Program-made: the position numbers and the translations under genes
NCBI GenBank assembly: GCA_003135315.1
Contig: PLBD01000606.1
Coordinates: 10,869 to 17,532 of the forward strand
Direction of reading: 5' to 3'
Source: Acidobacteriaceae bacterium
Lineage (GTDB): Bacteria; Acidobacteriota; Terriglobia; Terriglobales; Acidobacteriaceae
DNA length: 6,664 bases
Shown: piece by piece, positions 1-5,040 of the stretch
How the letters are laid out: the number at the start of each line of letters is the position of its first letter
How positions within the stretch are numbered: the first letter of the stretch is position 1
Notes under the pieces: generated by a model
What the model saw: the letters and a program-made list of their open reading frames with translations, nothing else
Told to the model about the DNA's origin: nothing
The model's database searches: none

Positions 1-1010
1 CGCATCGAGACCTTGGCGGATGCGCGAGCAGGGATCACCGTCTTCGCGCCGGGAGCCTGGAAGCCTCCGATGATGCCGTGTACCTCCAGCGTGGGCCGCG
101 CCCAGGTGCGATATAGCACGGAATAGCCGGGTTCGCCCGTCAGCACATCCGATCCCACTTCAGCCTTGCGATAGTCGTCTTCGTTGAACGGGAGACGCTC
201 CCAGGCTTTCAGCTCGTCATCCGTCGGCTTCTGGACGGCGTCGTAGAATCCGGGGATCAGCACCTTGCCGCTTTCATCTTTCAGCTTGCTGATGATCTCG
301 ATGAGCCCGAAGATCGCATTGGGCGCGGCCCCGCCGTAGACGCCGGAATGCAGGTCGGTCTTCGCGCCCTGCGCTTCGATCTCGGTATAGACCAGCCCTC
401 TCAGGCCGACGCACAGCGTGGGGAGATCGGGAGCAAACAGTTCGGTATCGGTCACCAGCGCAAAGTCGCACTTCAGCTTTCCCGACTTCGAGTTGGCCTT
501 GACGAACTCCTCGATGCTCTCGCCGCCCACTTCTTCTTCGCCCTCGAAGAGCACGCGAACGTTGATGGGCAGCTTGCCGCCGCCGGCCTTAAACAGCGAT
601 TCGTACGCCTTTACCTGCATCCAGAGCTGGCCCTTGTCGTCCACCGCACCGCGCGCATAGATGTTGTCGTTGCGCTCAGTAGGCTCGAACGGCGGCGTGT
701 TCCACTCGTCCAGCGGCTCGGCAGGCTGCACATCGAAGTGCGCGTAGCAGAGCGCGGTGGGCTTGCCCGCGGCATGCAGCCAATCGGCGTAAACCAGCGG
801 ATGTCCTTTCGTCTTGATGACCTCAACGTTCTCGAAGCCGATGCGCTTCAGATCGGCGGCCACAACTTCGGCGGCCTTGCGAACGTCGTCGTTGTGCTCT
901 TCCGTGGTGCTGACGCTGGGAATGCGCAGCAGATCTTTCAGCTCCTCGACAAAGCGCTTCTGGTTTTCGCGGGCATAGGAAATGGCAGAGGAAACAGGCG
1001 CGGATGACAT
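1..1010 (-). CDS. M20 family metallopeptidase (dipeptidase type), C-terminus outside window
   Basis: Zinc-dependent exopeptidase of the M20 clan, expected to be cytoplasmic and to cleave dipeptides or similar small amides. Read on the minus strand from the ATG at 1010, it gives 336 complete codons before the edge. The metal-site residues typical of carnosinase-like M20 enzymes are visible: His91 and Asp93 in YAHFDVQP, Asp124 in ARGAVDDKG (bridging Asp), Glu159 (general base) and Glu160 (ligand) in FEGEEEVGGES, Asp188 in VTDTE, and His221 in DLHSGVYGG, which lies at the start of the dimerisation (lid) domain. The last residues seen (KVSM) are where family members usually continue toward the C-terminal catalytic half, so about a quarter of a roughly 450-residue protein is missing, including the last His ligand. 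The start is supported by an AAGGAGT sequence 11 bases upstream on the minus strand. The true substrate cannot be told from sequence. Family call is secure; dipeptidase subtype is inference. Confidence 0.93.
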   Translation of the reverse strand, partial: MSSAPVSSAISYARENQKRFVEELKDLLRIPSVSTTEEHNDDVRKAAEVVAADLKRIGFENVEVIKTKGHPLVYADWLHAAGKPTALCYAHFDVQPAEPLDEWNTPPFEPTERNDNIYARGAVDDKGQLWMQVKAYESLFKAGGGKLPINVRVLFEGEEEVGGESIEEFVKANSKSGKLKCDFALVTDTELFAPDLPTLCVGLRGLVYTEIEAQGAKTDLHSGVYGGAAPNAIFGLIEIISKLKDESGKVLIPGFYDAVQKPTDDELKAWERLPFNEDDYRKAEVGSDVLTGEPGYSVLYRTWARPTLEVHGIIGGFQAPGAKTVIPARASAKVSM

Positions 1011-1169
1011 AGAAAAAACGACTCCTTTGGGATTAGGGCAATACCGACCGGCAAACATTGAAGTATATCCCAAGCCTGTGTTGAGGCTCCGAGCCAGCCA
1101 ATGTAAATCCCAGATGAATTCCGTCCTACGGCTTTCGTTGCGCGATGTTTGATGATAGCTTCACCTTTG

Positions 1170-1181
1170 CCGATTAATCGG
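1170..1181. promoter_or_regulatory. Perfect 12-bp palindrome before the sthA ribosome binding site
   Basis: CCGATTAATCGG reads the same on both strands and ends 2 bases before the AGGAG of the sthA ribosome binding site. The length and AT-rich centre with GC ends are compatible with an operator for a dimeric repressor. A 12-bp perfect palindrome with no loop is a poorer RNA hairpin, because the central bases must form the loop. No binding protein is assigned. Confidence 0.35.
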
Positions 1182-1183
1182 TC

Positions 1184-1188
1184 AGGAG
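1184..1188 (+). promoter_or_regulatory. Ribosome binding site that fixes the sthA TTG start
   Basis: AGGAG lies 9 bases before TTG at 1198. Upstream in the same frame the only space is about 13 codons back to a TAG at 1156-1158, with no ATG or GTG. The Shine-Dalgarno spacing therefore decides for the TTG. Confidence 0.75.
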
Positions 1189-1197
1189 ATCACTGCT

Positions 1198-2604
1198 TTG
1201 CCCGCGACGGAAACCGGCAACAACATCATCTACGACCTCATTGTTGTCGGCAGCGGTCCGGCGGGACAAAAGGCCGCGATCTGCGCGGCCAAGCTGCGCA
1301 AGAAAGTCGCGGTTGTCGAGCGCAAGCGCACCATCGGCGGAGTCTGCGTTCACACCGGCACCATCCCCAGCAAGACCTTTCGCGAGGCCATCCTCTACCT
1401 TAGTGGCCTGCGGCAGCGCACGTTCTATGGCCGCGGCTATGCGCTGAAGGAAAACATCTGTATGCAAGACCTCGTTTTTCGTTCTGACGCCGTGATGGCG
1501 CGGGAGATCGAGGTCATCAAGGCGCAACTGCGCCGCAATCGGGTGACGGTCTACGAAGGCGACGCGCGCTTCCTCGACGCCCACAGCATGGAAGTTGCCA
1601 ATGAAGAGGGCTACACACTTCTGCGCGGCAATAACTTCGTGATTGCGTGCGGCACGCGGCCCGCCCATACGGGGGACATTCCCATCGACGGCAAGCGCAT
1701 CTTCGATTCCGACCAGGTCCATGAACTGGAAGATCTGCCCCGCGAGTTGATCGTTGTGGGCGCGGGCATCATCGGGCTGGAATATGCGTCCATGTTCGCC
1801 GCGCTGGGAGTGAAGGTCACGTTGCTGGATCAGCGTCCCACCGTGCTGGACTTCGTCGATCGCGAGATCGTCGAGAGCCTGTGCTTCCAGCTTCGCCAGC
1901 TCGGCACGGTGTTTCGCCTGGGCGAAAAAGTGGTGGAGGTGGGCTTTGACGAGGACCGAGACCGCGTCTTCGCCAAGCTGGAGAGCGGCAAGACGGTCCA
2001 CGGCTCAGCGCTGCTCTACGCCGTGGGAAGACATGCCAATAGCGACCAGCTCAACCTGGATGCGATTGGCCTGGTCCCGGATGGGCGCGGCAAGCTGATT
2101 GTCGACGAAAATTTCCGCACTTCCATACCGCACATCTATGCCGCCGGTGATGTCATCGGCTTCCCTGCTCTTGCCAGTACTTCGATGGAGCAAGGAAGGC
2201 TCGCCAGTTGCCATATTTTCGGCATTGCCGGCAACATGCCGCCCAACCTGATTCCCTATGGCGTCTACACGATTCCCGAGATCTCGATGGTGGGAGCGAC
2301 CGAAGAGCAGCTCACGAACGATAAGGTCCCGTACGAGACAGGGATTGCGCGCTACGCGGAGTTGGCAAAAGGACAGATGCTGGGCGACGATCAGGGCTTC
2401 CTGAAGCTGGTCTTCGATCCCACCAGCCTGAAGCTGCTGGGCGTGCACATCATCGGCGAGCGCGCCGCCGAGATCGTCCACATTGGACAGGCCATATTGG
2501 CGATGGGCGGGACGATTGAATATTTTCGCGATACCGTTTTCAACTATCCCACATTGGCGGAGGCCTACAAAGTGGCCGCCCTCGATGGCCTGAACAAGCT
2601 CTAG
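1198..2604 (+). CDS. sthA: Soluble (Si-specific) pyridine nucleotide transhydrogenase
   Basis: Cytoplasmic FAD enzyme that moves reducing equivalents between NADPH and NAD+, usually draining excess NADPH. The 468 residues match the family length. FAD-binding GSGPAG is at 18-23, NAD(P)-binding GAGIIG at 188-193 with Asp211 at the end of the next strand, and the second FAD motif at 315-318 (AAGD) precedes VIGFPALAS. Two substitutions separate it from dihydrolipoamide dehydrogenase. Around residues 48-58 the sequence is GVCVHTGTIPS, so the first redox Cys (Cys50) is kept but the second position is Thr55. At the C-terminus the dehydrogenase His-Pro-Thr is Tyr450-Pro-Thr, in NYPTLAEAYKVAALDGLN, which closely resembles E. 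coli SthA as I remember it. The start is TTG, preceded by AGGAG at 9 bases. The gene ends with tandem TAG stops (2602-2607) and stands alone between spacers. A diverged Lpd is the alternative but is unlikely given both substitutions. Confidence 0.93.
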   Translation: MPATETGNNIIYDLIVVGSGPAGQKAAICAAKLRKKVAVVERKRTIGGVCVHTGTIPSKTFREAILYLSGLRQRTFYGRGYALKENICMQDLVFRSDAVMAREIEVIKAQLRRNRVTVYEGDARFLDAHSMEVANEEGYTLLRGNNFVIACGTRPAHTGDIPIDGKRIFDSDQVHELEDLPRELIVVGAGIIGLEYASMFAALGVKVTLLDQRPTVLDFVDREIVESLCFQLRQLGTVFRLGEKVVEVGFDEDRDRVFAKLESGKTVHGSALLYAVGRHANSDQLNLDAIGLVPDGRGKLIVDENFRTSIPHIYAAGDVIGFPALASTSMEQGRLASCHIFGIAGNMPPNLIPYGVYTIPEISMVGATEEQLTNDKVPYETGIARYAELAKGQMLGDDQGFLKLVFDPTSLKLLGVHIIGERAAEIVHIGQAILAMGGTIEYFRDTVFNYPTLAEAYKVAALDGLNKL

Positions 2605-2627
2605 TAGCTCTGCGCTTACCCTGGGCC

Positions 2628-2769
2628 GGGTGGAGCACGCCTTGAGGCGTGCATGTTGCAGCCCCCAATTCGAAAGCGCTTTAGCGCCTGAGGTAAATCT
2701 ACCCCTTCCGCGGTTGAAGGCGAGACACTTAAAGGATCTCAACTGCACGCCTGAAGGCATGCTCCACCC
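2628..2769. repeat. 142-bp intergenic element with 27-bp imperfect terminal inverted repeats
   Basis: The left arm (2628-2654, starting GGGTGGAGCACGCC) and the right arm (2743-2769, ending GGCATGCTCCACCC) are inverted copies agreeing at 24 of 27 positions. Each arm is itself a hairpin: left GCACGCC-TTGA-GGCGTGC (2635-2652, perfect 7-bp stem), right GCACGCC-TGAA-GGCATGC (2745-2762, one C/A mismatch). Between the arms lie two smaller stems, GCGC-TTTA-GCGC (2676-2687) and GGTA-AATC-TACC (2692-2703). No target-site duplication is seen next to the ends and there is no coding content. It sits 23 bases after the sthA stop, so in RNA it could end or stabilise that transcript. The form suggests a dispersed small palindromic repeat or a non-autonomous mobile unit; the copy number elsewhere cannot be seen here. 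Confidence 0.8.
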
Positions 2770-2866
2770 AAGATCACCTGACCATAATTTTAGACTGACC
2801 CGCTATTTCCCTTTTGCTGCGCTTGCATACTTCCCACGGCACACGGCATCATTCCTAAGCGCAAGC

Positions 2867-2872
2867 GAGGAG
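2867..2872 (+). promoter_or_regulatory. Ribosome binding site unusually close to the ligD start
   Basis: GAGGAG ends only 2 bases before the ATG at 2875, closer than the usual 5-9 bases. The next in-frame starts are GTG codons at 2890 and 2899, 17 or more bases away, and would shorten the conserved N-terminus little or not at all. The ATG remains the best choice, but translation may be weak or the true start may differ by a few residues. Confidence 0.5.
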
Positions 2873-2874
2873 CG

Positions 2875-3927
2875 ATGCCAAAAGACACTGTGGTTGACGT
2901 GGAAGGCAAGCACCTGAAGCTGTCGAACCTCGACAAGGTGCTCTATCCCGAAGCCGGATTCACCAAGGGCCAGGTGATCGACTATTACGTCCGCATCGCG
3001 CCCGTGCTGCTGCCGCATCTGCACGGCCGGCCGCTCACCATGAAGCGCTATCCCAACGGCGTGAACGGCATGTTTTTCTATGAGAAGAATTGCCCATCGC
3101 ATCGCCCCGAATGGGTGAAGACGGCGCGCGTCTGGAGCGAGGGCAACAAACGCTGGATGGACTATTGCGTTTTCGAGGACTTGCCGACCCTGGTGTGGGC
3201 GGCCAACCTCGCCGACCTGGAGTTGCACACCAGCCTATCCATGGGCAAGGAGATCCTGCGGCCCACGGTCCTCGTCTTCGATCTCGATCCGGGCGCGCCC
3301 GCGAATATTGTGCAATGCTGCCAGGTGGGAGTGTGGGTGCGGGAGATTTTCGCAAGACTGAAGCTGGGGAGCTTTGCAAAAACTTCGGGATCGAAGGGCC
3401 TGCAAATTTATGTCCCGCTGAATACCGCCGTCACTTACGACCAGACAAAATCCTTTGCGCACGAGCTGGCACGGCTGCTGGAGCGGCAGCATCCGCAGCT
3501 TGTCGTCTCCGATATGAAGAAGGCGCTGCGCACGGGCAAGGTGCTGGTGGACTGGAGTCAGAATGACGATCACAAAACCACCGTCTGCGTGTATTCGTTG
3601 CGCGCCAAGGAACGGCCCACGGCTTCTACGCCGGTGAAATGGGAAGAGGTTGAGCAGTGCCTGGCCAAAGGAGATCCGAGTTCGCTGGTGTTCGAGGCGG
3701 CCGAAGTGCTGGAGCGAGCGAAGAAGTACGGTGACCTGTTTGCGCCGGTGCTGAAGTTGAAGCAGAAGATGCCCGCGCTGGAAGCGCTGCAAGGGATGGA
3801 GACCGGCGGTGCAGCCCAACCTTCAACAACGAAAGCGGGGCGCGAGCAGGCAACATCGCGTACCGCGATGGTCAAAACGAAGCGTCCAAGCGCGAAGAAG
3901 ACGGCGTCGGCTCGGAAACGAAGATAA
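2875..3927 (+). CDS. ligD: Stand-alone LigD-type DNA polymerase/primase domain protein (non-homologous end joining)
   Basis: Archaeo-eukaryotic primase superfamily polymerase of the LigD PolDom type, which adds nucleotides or ribonucleotides and fills gaps at DNA ends during Ku-dependent end joining. Conserved blocks in order: LSNLDKVLYPEAGFTKGQ (16-33), GRPLTMKRYPNG (51-62), WAANLADLELHT (108-119), the metal-binding pair Asp136/Asp138 in VFDLDPG, TSGSKGLQIYVPL (170-182), and the third acidic residue Asp226 in VLVDWSQND, followed by the SLRA block (241-244) and STPVKWEEV (251-259). At 177 there is Gln where classical LigD proteins have His in SGxKGLH. The domain ends near residue 300; the rest is a low-complexity tail rich in Lys, Arg, Ala and Thr (about 310-350), probably binding DNA. 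No ligase or 3'-phosphoesterase domain is present and no Ku gene is in the window, so partners must be encoded elsewhere. The symbol is used in the broad sense; 'LigD-like polymerase' is more exact. Confidence 0.9.
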   Translation: MPKDTVVDVEGKHLKLSNLDKVLYPEAGFTKGQVIDYYVRIAPVLLPHLHGRPLTMKRYPNGVNGMFFYEKNCPSHRPEWVKTARVWSEGNKRWMDYCVFEDLPTLVWAANLADLELHTSLSMGKEILRPTVLVFDLDPGAPANIVQCCQVGVWVREIFARLKLGSFAKTSGSKGLQIYVPLNTAVTYDQTKSFAHELARLLERQHPQLVVSDMKKALRTGKVLVDWSQNDDHKTTVCVYSLRAKERPTASTPVKWEEVEQCLAKGDPSSLVFEAAEVLERAKKYGDLFAPVLKLKQKMPALEALQGMETGGAAQPSTTKAGREQATSRTAMVKTKRPSAKKTASARKRR

Positions 3928-3934
3928 GGGTAGT

Positions 3935-3948
3935 GCGGTTAAAGCCGC
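3935..3948. repeat. Small hairpin GCGGT-TAAA-GCCGC
   Basis: A 4-bp GC stem plus one G/T pair around a TAAA loop, 8 bases after the ligD stop. The surrounding wording (AGTGCGGTTAAAGCCGC, then TTGATTTGCGGC) resembles intergenic repeats I recall from acidobacterial genomes; that resemblance is from memory and unverified. Confidence 0.5.
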
Positions 3949-4001
3949 GTTGATTTGCGGCAATTACGGACGGCCTGACGTGTCTGCGTGAGAACCGTGT
4001 C

Positions 4002-4014
4002 GCCGCTCTGCGGC
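4002..4014. repeat. Small hairpin GCCGC-TCT-GCGGC
   Basis: A perfect 5-bp GC stem with a 3-base loop. It shares its arms with the hairpin at 4066-4081, so the two flank the longer hairpin at 4036-4055 as a near-symmetrical set. Confidence 0.5.
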
Positions 4015-4035
4015 TCAGATCAATTTTCCACGCTA

Positions 4036-4055
4036 CCCGGCGCTTACGCGCCGGG
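4036..4055. repeat. Strong hairpin CCCGGCGC-TTAC-GCGCCGGG, possible terminator
   Basis: A perfect 8-bp all-GC stem with a tetraloop, the strongest short hairpin in the window. It lies 108 bases after the ligD stop and 219 bases after the flavoprotein stop, measured along their respective transcripts. On the plus strand it is followed by CTAACTTTATG and on the minus strand by TAGCGTGG, neither a proper U-run, so classical intrinsic termination is doubtful. As a palindromic repeat unit it is clear; its role as a bidirectional transcript end is inference. Confidence 0.65.
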
Positions 4056-4065
4056 CTAACTTTAT

Positions 4066-4081
4066 GCCGCCGCTGCGCGGC
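4066..4081. repeat. Small hairpin GCCGC-CGCTGC-GCGGC
   Basis: A 5-bp GC stem with a 6-base loop, 10 bases after the strong hairpin. It is followed by TTAATTAA (4082-4089), itself a perfect 8-bp AT palindrome. It uses the same arm sequence as the hairpin at 4002-4014. Confidence 0.5.
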
Positions 4082-4188
4082 TTAATTAACGCCGATCCAG
4101 GCGGTCTTCTCCCACCCTGAACATTCAAATCGAGTACTCCACGCAGACACCGAAGGCCGTTCGGAAAGAAAAAAAGGACTTATGACGA

Positions 4189-4229
4189 CGCACCCGTTCG
4201 GCAAGCTCAGGGCAGGCTCTAAAGGTGCG
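4189..4229. repeat. CTCAGGGCAGGCTC repeat-like segment within a 6-bp inverted repeat
   Basis: The core GTTCGGCAAGCTCAGGGCAG (4196-4215, continuing GCTCT) closely resembles a short repeat, of the form TTCGACAAGCTCAGGGCAGG, that I recall as scattered through genomes of many environmental bacteria. It is bounded by CGCACC (4189-4194) and GGTGCG (4224-4229), which could pair around a 29-base loop. On the minus strand the stem is followed 13 bases later by a run of seven T (4169-4175), so it could help end the flavoprotein transcript, but the gap is too long for a standard intrinsic terminator. Confidence 0.45.
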
Positions 4230-4274
4230 CCCCTGCAAAGAGTTTGGTCGCGGATGTCTCCAAAGTCTTGGTCT

Positions 4275-4880
4275 TCACTCCGCGATACGCAGCGTTCGCG
4301 GTTCCACCACGCCGCAGGTTCCGGGCGCATCTTCGTCGGCATCGCGCGGCCCTTTAGGACCACCTTCACGCATCTTCGCGCTCATCTCCTCGATGACGAT
4401 CTCCAGCATCGGCGTCGCGTCGAGATGAGCTTTCGGCGCCACCGCATAGTCGCGGCCCGCAGTGCGTCCGGGGAAATAGCGCGAGGTCATCTCCTGGAAC
4501 AGGGCCTGCTTCTGGTCGTCGTCCTCCAGCAGGCTCGCTCGTCCAAAGCACATCACGCTGCGGTAGTTGGCGGAGTGATACTTGGCGTCGCGGGAATACA
4601 CCAGCCCGTCGAGTTCGGTGACGGTCGCGCAGAGTGGCACGCCCGAGGCCAGGTGCTGGATCAGCCGACTGGCCAATCCGCCATGGATGTAGAGGCGATC
4701 AGGGCGTTTGGCGCTGTAGTGATAGAGCATGGGCATGACATAAGGCCGTCCATCCTGCTCGAAACCCACGTGCGCCACCTGACCCTGCGCCAGGAACTCC
4801 TGCGCACGAGCGGGAACAGAGCGCTCCGGATGCTGGTGAATTGTGGTTGCCCAGGTGTTCTCGGCAGTGGTGTCATTCAC
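4275..4880 (-). CDS. Pyridoxamine 5'-phosphate oxidase family flavin-binding protein (NimA-like)
   Basis: A 201-residue cytoplasmic protein of the split-barrel flavin-binding fold, in the branch that holds the nitroimidazole-resistance-like and Pyridox_ox_2 proteins. Supporting blocks are GFEQDGRPYVMPMLYHY (39-55), RLYIHGGLASRL (62-73), the family's signature HSANYRSVMCFGRA (102-115), and MLEIVIEEMSAKMREGGP (158-175), followed by a GVVEP segment (190-194) where relatives have an AGVxP motif. These proteins bind FMN, F420 or heme and many have no proven substrate; true PdxH activity is not implied. The start is GTG at 4880, supported by GGAGG (4890-4894, minus strand) with 9 bases between, and by an in-frame TAA 18 bases before the GTG. 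An ATG at 4876 is in another frame and gives no family match. It is transcribed away from the permease gene and toward ligD. Confidence 0.88.
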   Translation of the reverse strand: MNDTTAENTWATTIHQHPERSVPARAQEFLAQGQVAHVGFEQDGRPYVMPMLYHYSAKRPDRLYIHGGLASRLIQHLASGVPLCATVTELDGLVYSRDAKYHSANYRSVMCFGRASLLEDDDQKQALFQEMTSRYFPGRTAGRDYAVAPKAHLDATPMLEIVIEEMSAKMREGGPKGPRDADEDAPGTCGVVEPRTLRIAE

Positions 4881-5040
4881 GCGACGATTCCTCCGTTACA
4901 GTGATCCTCGCTCATAATCGGCTCTGTGAAAAGTTCAGTTGCGTGTCTTTTGGGCCAGAGAGCTGAAAAACAACGATCGTGGAACTAAATCTCCTGCCCT
5001 TACGTCTATCATCCAAGATTTTTCTGCTCGCGGAGACTCC
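4881..5040. promoter_or_regulatory. Divergent intergenic promoter region (flavoprotein / ADOP permease)
   Basis: This 160-bp gap must drive both outward genes. On the plus strand TATCAT (5007-5012) matches the -10 consensus at five of six positions, 28 bases before the permease ATG, but no matching -35 box is present at 16-18 bases. An 8-bp palindrome ACGATCGT lies at 4973-4980. GGAG (5032-5035) is the permease ribosome binding site, 5 bases before the ATG; GGAGG (4890-4894, minus strand) serves the flavoprotein. The promoter boxes are weak suggestions. Confidence 0.4.

Larger units (their letters stand above)
1011..1197. promoter_or_regulatory. Divergent intergenic promoter region (M20 peptidase / sthA)
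   Basis: This 187-bp gap separates two outward-facing genes and must hold the start signals for both. On the minus strand there is a TATACT hexamer (1062-1067) that could be a -10 box about 50 bases before the peptidase start, but no good -35 box sits at 16-18 bases from it. On the plus strand TTGAGG (1081-1086) and TGTAAA (1102-1107) make only a weak pair with a 15-base spacer. An interrupted palindrome GGCTC-C-GAGCC (1085-1095) overlaps that area. Individual promoter boxes are guesses; the region as a whole being regulatory follows from gene orientation. Confidence 0.5.
3928..4274. other. 347-bp non-coding spacer between convergent genes
   Basis: No supportable gene lies here. The left part (3935-4081) carries four short hairpins listed separately; the right part (4189-4229) carries a repeat-like segment bounded by a 6-bp inverted repeat. 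The 105 bases between (4082-4186) show nothing recognisable except a run of seven A at 4169-4175. The spacer lies between the 3' ends of ligD and the flavoprotein gene, so transcription termination for both is expected inside it. Confidence 0.75.

Noticed and set aside
348..1007. A 219-codon plus-strand reading frame opposite the M20 peptidase.
   Set aside because: The minus strand shows all visible M20 metal ligands in one continuous frame from 1010 to the edge, so this is a shadow.
1174..2001. A 275-codon minus-strand reading frame opposite sthA.
   Set aside because: It is a G+C-driven shadow of the transhydrogenase gene; the plus-strand product matches SthA along its whole length.
2005..2760. 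A 251-codon minus-strand reading frame spanning the end of sthA and the inverted-repeat element.
   Set aside because: Its 5' part is made of the repeat element and the rest is antisense to the conserved C-terminal domain of SthA. No domain is recognisable.
2628..2769. Possible insertion sequence or CRISPR-like unit.
   Set aside because: There is no transposase reading frame, no target duplication and only one pair of arms in inverted orientation, so neither a complete insertion sequence nor a CRISPR array is supported.
4169..4229. Intrinsic terminator for the flavoprotein gene: CGCACC/GGTGCG stem followed by seven T on the minus strand.
   Set aside because: The loop is 29 bases and the T run starts 13 bases after the stem, so it does not meet the form of a standard intrinsic terminator. 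It is kept only as a remark in the repeat entry.
4182..4904. A 240-codon plus-strand reading frame with an AAGGA-like sequence just before its ATG.
   Set aside because: It runs antisense through the whole flavoprotein gene, which has clear family motifs, and its own product is Arg/His-rich with no recognisable domain. The first 90 bases lie in the repeat-like segment.
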